A DNA stretch of 51,907 nucleotides from an uncultured Clostridium sp. Its GTDB lineage: Bacteria; Bacillota; Clostridia; TANB77; CAG-508. Shown here piece by piece: positions 1-7,655 of this stretch; positions within the stretch are counted from its first letter, which is position 1; every line of letters starts with the position of its first letter. The stretch lies in contig CAOKEO010000008.1 of NCBI GenBank assembly GCA_948467495.1, forward strand, positions 1 through 51,907, read 5' to 3'. Position numbers and translations under genes: made by a program. Under the pieces are notes generated by a model. It ran no database searches and was not told where the DNA came from. It was given only the letters and a program-made list of their open reading frames with translations.

Positions 1-118
1 ATTTTTTATTTTATCACGGAAGGATTTATTTACACAACTTTTTCTATACTCTCTGAATATCGCTAGTATTCAAATCATGACAGTGTGTGTACCACGAATA
101 CACATGCTATTTTTTTGT

Positions 119-149
119 CAAAAAATAGAGCAGACCACGAATCTGCTCT
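119..149 (-). terminator. Intrinsic terminator for the reverse-strand small ORF
   Basis: Perfect 8-bp stem AGAGCAGA (127-134) / TCTGCTCT (142-149) with a 7-nt loop. On the reverse strand it is followed by ATTTTTTG, a proper U-tract. Confidence 0.7.
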
Positions 150-163
150 ACGACTAAATACAG

Positions 164-302
164 CTAATTAGTCTTAACTTTGTTGTCATCTTGCATTTGC
201 TTATGTTGTTGTTCTAATTGTTGTTGTAATCTATGTTTTTTCTCTTTCTGCTATGTACTTGTCAGCAAAATGCAAAATTAAATCGCTAGTATTCAAAATC
301 AT
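164..302 (-). pseudogene. Small reverse-strand ORF, possibly frameshifted, unknown function
   Basis: An ATG at 302 follows a good ribosome binding site on the reverse strand (GGAAAGGGG, 3 nt away). The frame begins MILNTSDLILHFADKY and stops at 231 (23 residues). After one slip in a run of six A (about 238), the reading continues as a Gln-rich tail ending VKTN at 164, about 45 residues in all. A terminator hairpin follows directly, so a real transcription unit probably ends here. This break is not of the CGG type seen elsewhere in the window. I recognise no family. It lies on the mobile-element side of the recombinase. Confidence 0.3.
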
Positions 303-705
303 AATCCCCTTTCCGCCTTTAGAAAAGGCTAGCCTTTCCTTTAACGTAAGGTTGTTAATATATTACTATAATTTTATATCAAAACAAGCGAACAAAACAA
401 AAATATTTCAAGTTTTTTCCAATAATATTATCATTGGGTTTTTATTTTTTCAGTAATTTTATTATCGAGTTTTGCCAAAAAAATAAAATTTTTTTAATTT
501 ATGGTCGGTTTTTTTGTAAAAAATGTATATATATATTTAATAGAGGATAATGATAAATCAAAGAAAGGAATGGTAATACGATAAAACAGTAAAAATATAG
601 TGTTTAAGATTTTAAACAAGCCCTTTCAATCAATAATTTATAGGAGAATAATAAAGTTTTTCTAGCATATAAATGGAATAAATATTAATAAAAACAGGAG
701 AAACT
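303..705. other. AT-rich gap without a convincing gene
   Basis: About 400 bp of very AT-rich sequence between the reverse-strand small ORF and the ORF at 706. The forward ORF at 253-456 has no ribosome binding site and does not look like a protein. I see promoter-like A/T tracts (for example TATATATATATTTAATAG near 525-545) but nothing I can define. Confidence 0.5.
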
Positions 706-813
706 ATGAACGAAACATTTAAAATTAATGTGTATTTTGATGAAAAGGGTGAAGAAATAGAAAATATAATAGTTCATTTTTTAATTGATATATTAGAGAA
801 GATTGAAAAATGA
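706..813 (+). CDS. Small mobile-element protein, 35 residues, unknown
   Basis: ATG at 706 follows AGGAG with 5-nt spacing. The product begins MNETFKINVYFDEKGEE and is acidic, with a hydrophobic/amphipathic C-terminal half. Very small ORFs of this kind sit just upstream of large serine recombinases in clostridial transposons and conjugative elements, which is the position here (100 bp upstream of the recombinase). Good Shine-Dalgarno sequence, intact frame. I cannot name a function. Confidence 0.5.
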   Translation: MNETFKINVYFDEKGEEIENIIVHFLIDILEKIEK

Positions 814-914
814 AATAATAAATTTTTATTATTTCAGCATTTGAATTTCTTAAAAAGTTAGATAGAATGAAAAGGAATTCAAATTATTTTTATCAAGCAT
901 GGGAAGGAGGATAA

Positions 915-2475
915 ATGCTTGAAACAATAAAAACAGTAATTTATAAGGTAGCAATTTATATAAGATTATCCAAAGAAGATGTAGACAAAGGCTATGATGA
1001 AAGCGAAAGTATTACCAATCAAAAATCCTTATTAACAGAATATGTGCAAAATTTAGGTTGGGAATATAAACTTGTAGATATTTACATAGACCCAGGATAT
1101 ACAGGGACAAACTTTAATAGACCAGATTTCCAAAGAATGATAAGAGATATCGAAAGTGAAAAAGTAAATATGGTTATAACAAAAGACTTATCACGTTTAG
1201 GTCGTGATTACATAGAAACAGGAGAATACATTGAAAAATGGTTTCCAGAGCATGAAGTTAGATATGTTTCTGTAACAGATGGAATTGACACTTTTGTCAC
1301 TAATAATGGGAATAATGACATAGCACCATTCAAATCTATCTTAAATGATATGTATTCCAAAGACTTATCAAAAAAAATTAGGACAGCCTTACACACGATG
1401 CAAAAACAAGGAAAATGGGTAGGAGGAAAAACAGCATTAGGATATGTAAAAGACCCAAATGATAAAAATAAATTAATGATATGTGAGCCAGAAGCGAAAA
1501 TAGTAAGAACTATTTTCAATAAGGCTAGTTTGCGGAGAAGAAATAGGAGCCATTAAAAATTATCTAAATGACAATAAAATTCCAACAGCCAATCAATCAA
1601 GATATAACAAAGCAACATTTTGGGAAAACAAAACAGTCAAAAACATCCTAAAAAATGAGGTATATATCGGAAATACGGTACAAAATAAAAGAAGTAGAAT
1701 AAGTTATAAAAACAGAAAATTAAGAAGTAATCCACAAGAACAGTGGAACATTGTGGAAAACACACACGAACCAATCATTGAAAAGCAAGTTTTTGACAAA
1801 GTACAAAAAATGGTAATTGTACAAAAATACAATAGAAATGAAAAAAAGCATAAGTTTTTATTAGATGGGCTATTAGTTTGTTATGAGTGTAAACACAAAA
1901 TAGGAGTAAGAACAAGAAAAAATGGAAAACTAGATATGGTATGTAATAATTACCGTAGGAACTCAAAATTAAGGCTTTGTACCTCACATGGATTTAGTTA
2001 TGAAGCATTAGAAAAGAGCATACTACAATACATAAAAAACTTGTTTTTAGCAATTGATAATAAGAAATTAGAATTAAACATAAAAAATAATCGAACAAAA
2101 CAAGATTATGGGAAAATGATAAAACAAAAGCAAAAAGAGATCAACCTTATAAAAGATAACATAGACAAAATGTATGTTGATAAATTAAATAACAAAATAA
2201 CCGAAGAAATGTATAAAAGGCTATTTAACAAACTAATCAATAAAGTAAATGAAAAAGAAAAGGAATATAACGAACTAAAAAACAAAAAAGAAAAATCTAT
2301 GCAAGATGATAGTAAAGAGATAGAAAAAATTGTGAAAGAATTTCTAAAATTGGAAGAGCCAACACCTGAAATTATGAAAGTACTCATTCATAAAATAGAG
2401 GTACATCAAGATAAACAAGTGGATATTGTGTTTAATTTTAAAAAATTACAGATGTTATCAAAAATTCAAAACTAA
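915..2475 (+). CDS. Large serine recombinase, interrupted by an in-frame CGG / +1 shift
   Basis: Site-specific DNA recombinase of the resolvase/invertase superfamily, the enzyme that cuts and rejoins att sites of integrative elements. The N-terminal catalytic domain (residues about 10-150) contains YIRLSKED with the nucleophilic serine, DPGYTGTNFNRPDF, and TKDLSRLGRDY. A recombinase domain follows, then a cysteine-containing zinc-ribbon segment (CYECKHKIG, about 1878-1905) and a C-terminal coiled coil rich in Lys/Glu. The frame breaks at codon CGG 1533-1535. Omitting the C gives IFNKASLGEEIGAIKNYLND, the normal spacing for the family with the expected Gly, and a 519-residue protein. Without the shift the product ends at 1556 (213 residues). 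RBS GGAAGGAGG precedes the ATG. Either a decaying element gene or translated by frameshifting. Confidence 0.85.
1533..1535 (+). other. CGG +1 frameshift site 1 (recombinase)
   Basis: Zero-frame codons GCT AGT TTG CGG AGA. Reading TTG, skipping C, then GGA GAA GAA resumes the family sequence (Leu-Gly-Glu-Glu). CGG is exactly in frame. Confidence 0.7.
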
Positions 2476-2491
2476 ACTTGCAATAATATGA

Positions 2492-2536
2492 TTGACTACA
2501 TTGTACCAAAAGTGGTATAATGATTGCAGAGGTGAG
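2492..2536 (+). promoter_or_regulatory. Promoter, palindromic operator and RBS of the Fic gene
   Basis: TTGACT (2492-2497), 18-bp spacer, TATAAT (2516-2521). A near-perfect palindrome, ATTGTACCA-AAAG-TGGTATAAT (2500-2521), covers part of the spacer and the -10 box and would block RNA polymerase if bound. GAGGTGAG (2529-2536) is the ribosome binding site and fixes the start at 2541. The Fic protein's own N-terminal helix-turn-helix is an obvious candidate ligand (inference). Confidence 0.65.
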
Positions 2537-2540
2537 AAAA

Positions 2541-3470
2541 ATGGAATACATTTCATTGAAACAAGCATCTGAACAATGGAATATTAGTGAAAGACGAATT
2601 AGAAGACTAATTCAAGAAAATAGAGTAGAAGGAGCTATTAAAATTGGAAATGCTTGGAATATACCAATCGATACCAGTAAACCAATGGATAAAAGATACA
2701 AAATCGAAGAAGACCAATTTATCATAGACCTTTCCTATAACTTTTTTGATGAATTAGATAAAAAGAAATCCATATTAGATCAGAAAAGACCGTTACCAAA
2801 AGAAACGCTAAAATCATTAGAAAAAAATTTTAAATTAGAATGGACATACAATTCTAATGCAATTGAAGGAAATACATTAACATTAAAAGAAACAAAGGTA
2901 GTACTAGAAGGAATTACAATTGGTGGAAAGACTATGAGAGAACATTTGGAAGCAATTAATCACAACGAAGCGATTGAATTTATGGAGGAATTAATAAAAA
3001 ATCATGCAGAGCTTACAGAAATAGATATAAAAAATATTCATGCCATTGTATTAAAAGGAATTAATCGTGAAAATGCAGGAAAATATAGAATGGAAAATGT
3101 AATCATATCAGGAGCAACACATATACCGCCAGAATCCGTTATTGTACCAGAACAAATGGAAAAATTAATATACAGATATGACGAATGGAAAGAAAAATAT
3201 CATCCAATTATTGTGGCGGCTTTACTACATGCAGAATTTGTGAAAATTCATCCATTTATAGATGGAAATGGAAGAACAGCAAGATTATTAATGAACTTTG
3301 AAGCAATGAAAAACGGATATCCACCAATTATTATAAAGACAGAACAAAGACATAGTTATTATGAGGCTTTAGATAAAGGAGCTATGACAGGAGATTATAC
3401 TGATTTTGTAAAAATCGTTACGAAACAAGCAGAAGAAATGATGAATCTATACTTAAAACTAATCAAATAA
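2541..3470 (+). CDS. Fic-domain protein with N-terminal helix-turn-helix
   Basis: Fic (Fido) enzymes transfer AMP or another nucleotide-derived group from a nucleotide to a target protein hydroxyl. The active-site motif HPFIDGNGRTARLLMN is complete, with catalytic His237. SNAIEGN (Ser105, Glu109-Gly110-Asn111) matches the inhibitory S-x-x-x-E-G/N helix placed N-terminal to the Fic core, so this is a class II, self-inhibited type. Residues about 1-45 (YISLKQASEQWNISERRIRRL) form a MerR/excisionase-like DNA-binding helix-turn-helix. I use ATG 2541 rather than the ATG at 2520, because the Shine-Dalgarno lies between them and 2520 overlaps the -10 box. 309 residues. A weak hairpin (3477-3505) follows the stop. 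It sits between the recombinase and the mobile element's presumed end, so it is probably cargo. Intact, no CGG codon. Confidence 0.85.
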   Translation: MEYISLKQASEQWNISERRIRRLIQENRVEGAIKIGNAWNIPIDTSKPMDKRYKIEEDQFIIDLSYNFFDELDKKKSILDQKRPLPKETLKSLEKNFKLEWTYNSNAIEGNTLTLKETKVVLEGITIGGKTMREHLEAINHNEAIEFMEELIKNHAELTEIDIKNIHAIVLKGINRENAGKYRMENVIISGATHIPPESVIVPEQMEKLIYRYDEWKEKYHPIIVAALLHAEFVKIHPFIDGNGRTARLLMNFEAMKNGYPPIIIKTEQRHSYYEALDKGAMTGDYTDFVKIVTKQAEEMMNLYLKLIK

Positions 3471-3713
3471 AAACCGACTAATTTAATATTGAATATTAGA
3501 TTAGTTGAAACAAAAAATCACAACTGTCTATTTTAGAATCAACCAGAAGGAATATCTATGGCAGTGCCAATGAAAAATGGAGGAATGAGAATATCAAAAG
3601 TAATATTTTATGTAGTATTGTCAGGAATAACAACAGGAATAGGTGCTTTCTTTGGTGCTATTATAGGTTCCATATCAGAGGAAATAATTAGTATTTGTCT
3701 AAGCTTTGCTGCT

Positions 3714-3716
3714 CGG
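3714..3716 (+). other. CGG +1 frameshift site 2 (ZIP fragment)
   Basis: Zero frame TTT GCT GCT CGG TGC. Omitting C gives GCT GCT GGT GCT ATG, i.e. FAAGAMLY, with the conserved Gly of the ZIP membrane segment. Confidence 0.7.
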
Positions 3717-3792
3717 TGCTATGTTATATATTGTATCAGGAGAATTAGTACCAGAGGCTAATAGTTTATATCATGGTAGAATGACAGCGGTT

Positions 3793-3795
3793 CGG
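3793..3795 (+). other. CGG +1 frameshift site 3 (ZIP fragment)
   Basis: In the frame set by site 2 the codons read ACA GCG GTT CGG CAA. Omitting C gives GTT GGC AAT ATG ATA, i.e. TAVGNMIGF, leading into the last transmembrane segment and the stop. Confidence 0.7.
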
Positions 3796-3989
3796 CAATA
3801 TGATAGGATTTTTAATTGGTATTTTTGCCACTACAATTTAACCTACCCATTATACCTATTTTCTATCTCTCATCTGTAATCTTATAACAGACTGTAATCT
3901 TGCTGGCTTCCCGAATTGTTACCTCATAAAAAATATAGAAGCTTTCTAATTAAAATATATTTTACTTTCATCACATATAAAAAAAATAC

Positions 3990-4018
3990 TTGCTTTTTGC
4001 AAACAAATATAGTAAAAT
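3990..4018 (+). promoter_or_regulatory. Likely sigma-A promoter of pcrA
   Basis: TTGCTT (3990-3995), 17-bp spacer, TAAAAT (4013-4018), 61 bp upstream of the pcrA start. The rest of the 238-bp gap after the ZIP fragment shows nothing definable. Confidence 0.45.
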
Positions 4019-4079
4019 ACAAACAGAAATTTGAAAAAAGAATAAAGATAATGTAACGTATAAAAGGAAGGAAGAACAA

Positions 4080-6390
4080 ATGCAGGATATATTAGAAGGA
4101 TTGAATGATAAACAATATGAAGCAGTGACCAATACAGAAGGACCATGTCTAGTAATTGCACGGTGCTGGGAGTGGAAAAACTAAGGTATTAACACATAAG
4201 ATAGCCTATTTAATAGGGGAAAAAGGAGCAAAGCCATGGGACATTTTAGCCATTACCTTTACCAATAAAGCTGCCAATGAAATGAAGGAAAGGATTGTAA
4301 ATCTAGTAGGAGATTTAGCAAAAGATATTTGGATGGGTACCTTTCATTCTATTTGTGTACGAATTTTAAGAAGATTCATTGACCGAATAGGTTTTGATTC
4401 TTCTTTCATCATATTTGATACGACAGATCAAAGGAGCTTAATAAAGAGTTGTCTAAAAGATTTGGCAATAGATGATAAAATGTTTACTGATAGAAGTGTA
4501 TTATCTGAAATTAGCAATGCAAAAAATGAAATGCTAGAACCAGAGCAATATACTTTAAGAGTTAATGGAGATTTCCGAAAAGAAAAAATTGCGACTGTTT
4601 ATGAATTGTATCAAAAAAGATTAAGAGAAAATAATGCTATTGATTTTGATGATATCATAAATTATACCATCAAAATCATGATGGAAAATCCTGATATATT
4701 AGAATATTATTCTAATAAATTTCAATATGTATTAGTAGATGAGTATCAAGATACAAACAAAGCACAGTTTACTTTGATAACTTTATTTGCTTCTAAAAAT
4801 GGAAATATTACAGTCGTAGGAGATAATGATCAAGGCATTTATAGTTTTAGAGGGGCGGATATTTCAAATATATTAAATTTTGAAAGAGATTTTCCAGGAA
4901 CCAAAATTATAAAATTGGAGCAAAATTATCGTTGTACTCAAAATATCTTAAAAGCAGCTAATAGTGTTATCAAAAATAATGAAGTCAAATATAAAAAAGA
5001 ACTTTGGACACAAAATGATGAAGGACATTTGCCACATGTATATCAAGCAGATAATGAATATGATGAAGGTTCCTATATAGTAGAACAAATTGAATGTCTA
5101 AAAAGAGAAGAATATTATAAGTACTCTGATTTTACAATATTATATAGAATGAATACCCAATCAAGGGCTATTGAAGATATTTTAAGAAGAGAGAACATTC
5201 CATATAAAATTATTGGTGGTTTAAAGTTTTATGAGAGAAAAGAAATCAAAGATATTATAGCTTACTTGAGATTAATACAAAATAGTAATGATAATTTAAG
5301 CTTAAAAAGAATTATCAATGAGCCCAAAAGGGGAATTGGTAAAACAAGTTTAGAAAAAATTGAACAGATGGCTGCTACCAATGAAGTTTCTATGTATGAG
5401 ATAATAAAAAAAGCAGATGAATATGGATTGAATAGGGTATTTTTAAATTCTAGAGAGTTTATTAATGTGATAGATGAATTAAAAGCAAAAAAGGAAGAAA
5501 TGACGATTTCCGAATTAATTAAATTGACATTAAAGAAATCTGGTTATGTGAAAGCTCTACAACAGGAGAATACAATAGAAGCAGAAAATAGAGTGGCTAA
5601 CTTAGATGAGTTTTTGACAGTTGCTATTGAATTTGAAGAAGAGTTTGCAGAAAATTCTTTAAGTGCATTTTTAGAAGGGATTACATTATCAAGTGATTTA
5701 GATAATATGGAGGAACAAGAAGAAACCGTTACTTTGATGACTCTTCATAGTGCAAAAGGACTTGAATTTCCAGTTGTGTTTTTGATAGGAATGGAAGAAG
5801 GAATTTTTCCTGGTCATCAATCAATGATGGAACCAAAAGAGTTAGAAGAAGAAAGAAGACTATGTTATGTAGGCATTACAAGAGCAAAAGAGAATTTATT
5901 TTTAACTTGTAGTAAGCAAAGAACGATATTTGGTTCTACTAGTTATAATCCAGTATCAAGATTTTTACAAGAAATTCCAGAAGAATTACTAGAAGGATAT
6001 GAAGAGGCATTTGGACAAACTTCTAATAAAGAAGAGATGTTCAAAGATTCTCCTTATCCATGGAGCTATGGAAGAAAAGACAACAACCCTGTGAAATCTT
6101 ATAAAGTAAGCGAAAAAGAACCAGTTATGGCAACAAAGAGTGCTAGTGGTTTTGCCTTCCGTACAGCAGAAAGTTTCTTAAATAATTTAGGTAAAAGAAA
6201 TTCTTATAACAAAGCAGTTGACTTATCACAATACAAAGCAGGTGTGAGAGTGTTTCATAAAAAGTTTGGAGAAGGTACGATTAATCAAGTAGAACCAGAA
6301 GGGGAAGATTTAAAAGTAGATATTAATTTTGATAAAGCTGGTCATAAAAGATTAATGGCAAAGTTTGCGAAGTTAGAAGTAATAGATTAA
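4080..6390 (+). CDS. pcrA: ATP-dependent DNA helicase PcrA (UvrD/Rep family), CGG / +1 shift in the P-loop
   Basis: 3'-5' superfamily 1 helicase for repair, replication restart and plasmid rolling-circle replication. The true start is ATG 4080 after AAGGAAGG, giving MQDILEGLNDKQYEAV, a typical N-terminus. The frame breaks at CGG 4161-4163, directly before the Walker A motif. Skipping C yields VIAGAGSGKTKVLT (residues about 25-38) and a 769-residue protein of normal family length. Later motifs are intact: DEYQDTNKAQ (Walker B), VGDNDQGIYSFRGAD (III), TLHSAKGLEFPVVF (V), RLCYVGITRAKENL (VI), and a C-terminal GxRVxHxxFGxG Tudor-like segment (AGVRVFHKKFGEGTI). Without the shift the protein would end after 33 residues. 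Initiation at TTG 4156 would lose the Q-motif region and has no ribosome binding site. pcrA is normally essential in Firmicutes, so decay is unlikely. Confidence 0.92.
4161..4163 (+). other. CGG +1 frameshift site 4 (pcrA Walker A)
   Basis: Zero frame GTA ATT GCA CGG TGC TGG. Omitting C gives ATT GCA GGT GCT GGG AGT GGA AAA ACT (IAGAGSGKT). The glycine recovered is the conserved first Gly of the helicase P-loop. Confidence 0.8.
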
Positions 6391-6395
6391 AAAAC

Positions 6396-6423
6396 AAAGG
6401 AGTGTCCCGTGGGACACTCCTTT
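6396..6423. terminator. Bidirectional terminator between pcrA and the reverse small operon
   Basis: Perfect 13-bp stem AAAGGAGTGTCCC (6396-6408) / GGGACACTCCTTT (6411-6423) with a 2-nt loop. The U-tract (TTTGTTTTTT) is on the reverse-strand side, so it mainly ends the reverse unit, and probably pcrA as well. Confidence 0.75.
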
Positions 6424-6439
6424 GGGTCAGGAGATAAAA

Positions 6440-6721
6440 TCAAGCTATTTTTTCTATTTTTCTGTAAATTAAATCTTTTGATTCTATTACTTCGATTGAC
6501 AAATCGTTTTCACGGTAAACGACTGTTCCAACTTCAGATGATGAAGCAATAAAGCCGTTATCGCGTGCACTATCTAAAGCTTCAGAAGATAAACATTCAG
6601 ATAATGGACTTTTTCTGTCGAAAACAGCTGACAAATCGCGAACCTTAAGCTTGATGCACTGATAAGATGTACCAATTATTTGATGTAATTCGATTTTGTC
6701 AATAATTTTTTGCGTATGCAT
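6440..6721 (-). CDS. Hypothetical protein, 93 residues
   Basis: ATG at 6721 (reverse) follows GAAAGGAAA. The product begins MHTQKIIDKIELHQIIG, is soluble, has no signal peptide or membrane segment, and contains a Ser/Asp/Glu-rich middle (LSECLSSEALDSARDNG). I do not recognise a family. Its codons (CGC, GCG, GAC and AGC-type codons) are more GC-rich than those of neighbouring genes, suggesting a different origin. It lies 20 bp downstream of a 24-codon ORF in the same direction and is closed by a strong terminator, so the two likely form one transcript. Confidence 0.6.
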   Translation of the reverse strand: MHTQKIIDKIELHQIIGTSYQCIKLKVRDLSAVFDRKSPLSECLSSEALDSARDNGFIASSSEVGTVVYRENDLSIEVIESKDLIYRKIEKIA

Positions 6722-6741
6722 AAAAAATAAATTTCCTTTCT

Positions 6742-6816
6742 TTACTTAAAGTGTTTATAGTTACGAAATCCACCCTGACCAAATGGATTGTTAAGGAAAA
6801 ATGTTACTCTTCGCAT
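6742..6816 (-). CDS. Tiny ORF, 24 residues, upstream of the 93-residue ORF
   Basis: On the reverse strand, AGAGGAAA lies 8 nt before ATG 6816. The peptide starts MRRVTFFLNN, contains FGQGGFRNY and ends at TAA 6742; it is basic and aromatic. The stop lies just before the ribosome binding site of the next ORF (GAAAGGAAA). It could be a leader peptide controlling the 93-residue gene or a small protein in its own right. Its relatively GC-rich codons match those of that neighbour. No family recognised. Confidence 0.4.
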   Translation of the reverse strand: MRRVTFFLNNPFGQGGFRNYKHFK

Positions 6817-6947
6817 CTGCGATTTTCCTCTTTACTATTATATATTATTTTATATAAGATAGTAAACCCATTTTATCATAAAAATGTATAAAGTTTTAAA
6901 AAATGGAAAGAATAAAATGAGAATATAAAAAGAAAGGAAGGATAAAA

Positions 6948-7136
6948 ATGGCAGACTTAAATCAAATGGAATTGCAGCATCTAAGACATTTGATAGGAGC
7001 ACATGAAACAGCTTATCAAAAACTAAATACTTATTCTTCACAAGCTGTTGATCCTCAAATAAAACAATTATTTTCAAAGTCAGCACAAGATGCCTTAAAC
7101 ACAAAACAAAAGTTGATGACATTTTTAAACAATTAA
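6948..7136 (+). CDS. CotF-like spore coat protein, 62 residues
   Basis: Short all-helical protein beginning MADLNQMELQHLRHLIGAHE, with a KQLFSKSAQDALNTKQKLMTFLNN end. The pattern (helix with LRHLIGxHE, then a QxLFxxxAxxxxxxKQxL helix) matches the small CotF-like coat proteins common in clostridia. These are deposited on the forespore during sporulation. Strong ribosome binding site GAAAGGAAGG upstream. It is followed after 14 bp by a second CotF-like gene, so the pair is co-transcribed. Name is by pattern, not by a database match. Confidence 0.7.
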   Translation: MADLNQMELQHLRHLIGAHETAYQKLNTYSSQAVDPQIKQLFSKSAQDALNTKQKLMTFLNN

Positions 7137-7150
7137 AAGGAGGTAAAAAG

Positions 7151-7396
7151 ATGGATGAAAAAGCAATGGTAAACGATATCTTAGGAAGTGTAAAAGCAGA
7201 TTTAACAGCGTATCAAACGGCTATATCTGAATCAGAAAATATGCAACTTAGACAAACTTTTCAACAAATTAGAAATAATGATGAAAGTTTCCAGTACGAA
7301 TTATTTAAAATAGCACAAACAAAAGGCTACTATGTTCCAGCACAAAAAGCAACTACAACAGAAATCAGTACCGTAAAAACAGAGTTGCAACAATAA
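7151..7396 (+). CDS. CotF-family spore coat protein, 81 residues
   Basis: Begins MDEKAMVNDILGSVKADLTAY and has the CotF-like second half: LRQTFQQIRNNDESFQYELFKIAQTKGYYVPAQKA. The segment from LRQTFQQIRN to the KGYY-P-A end is characteristic of the family. Ribosome binding site AAAGGAGGT ends 6 nt before the ATG. Partner of the 62-residue coat gene just upstream; together they resemble one longer CotF protein split into two subunits (inference). Structural role in the spore coat or its inner layers. Confidence 0.75.
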   Translation: MDEKAMVNDILGSVKADLTAYQTAISESENMQLRQTFQQIRNNDESFQYELFKIAQTKGYYVPAQKATTTEISTVKTELQQ

Positions 7397-7411
7397 GATA
7401 AAAAATGTAAG

Positions 7412-7475
7412 GGGGAGTTTTCTTTTTAGTTATTGCTAGGTAATATTGACAGCAAGCCAAAAAGAAATACTCCAC
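7412..7475 (+). ncRNA. Two-tier hairpin in the gap before the M23 gene
   Basis: GGAGTTTTCTTTTT (7414-7427) pairs, with one bulge, with AAAAAGAAATACTCC (7459-7473). An inner TTGCT (7433-7437) pairs with AGCAA (7451-7455). There is no U-tract after it, so it is not a standard terminator. It could be a 3' structure of the coat-gene transcript or part of a leader. The rest of 7397-7655 shows no gene. Confidence 0.3.
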
Positions 7476-7655
7476 TTCATGTCAATTTGAAAATAGGAGA
7501 TAAATGAAATAAAAAGAAGATAAACATTAAAAAAGGAAATAAACTTACGGAAATTGGCAATACAATCTCTTTGCAAAAAACAGTATAGTACCATATTATA
7601 ATAATAAATTTTTAGGTCATTTTAAAGAAAAGTAATTAAGATACAAAGGAGATTG

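Larger units (their letters stand above)
58..302. repeat. Pair of short direct repeats (CGCTAGTATTCAAA)
   Basis: The 14-mer CGCTAGTATTCAAA, inside a longer imperfect match (ATCGCTAGTATTCAAA then A/- and TCAT), occurs at about 59-79 and again at about 283-302. The second copy overlaps the start of the reverse-strand small ORF. The copies are about 220 bp apart, next to a recombinase gene. They may be recombination-site remnants or a local duplication. Confidence 0.4.
3537..3841 (+). pseudogene. 3' fragment of a ZIP-family metal transporter with two CGG / +1 shifts
   Basis: ZIP (ZupT-like) transporters import zinc and other divalent metals. The readable part starts inside the HNxPEG motif (NQPEGISMAVPM, stop codon just upstream at 3534). 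It continues through ITTGIGAFFGAIIG, SFAAGAMLYIVSGELVPEA and GNMIGFLIGIFATTI, the last three transmembrane segments. The N-terminal half is missing; the join at about 3536 lies where the recombinase/Fic unit ends, which suggests the element inserted into the gene. Two single-base breaks occur, at CGG 3714 and CGG 3793. Removing each C restores the frame to a normal C-terminus at 3841 (93 residues from ATG 3558). Without the shift the frame from 3558 ends at 3761. Confidence 0.75.

Noticed and set aside
253..456. 67-codon forward ORF near the left edge
   Set aside because: No ribosome binding site, runs antisense to a better-supported small reverse ORF, composition typical of translated AT-rich spacer.
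4156..6390. pcrA starting at TTG 4156 as a complete gene
   Set aside because: It would begin inside Walker A, lose the conserved N-terminus that is present from ATG 4080 in the other frame, and has no ribosome binding site.
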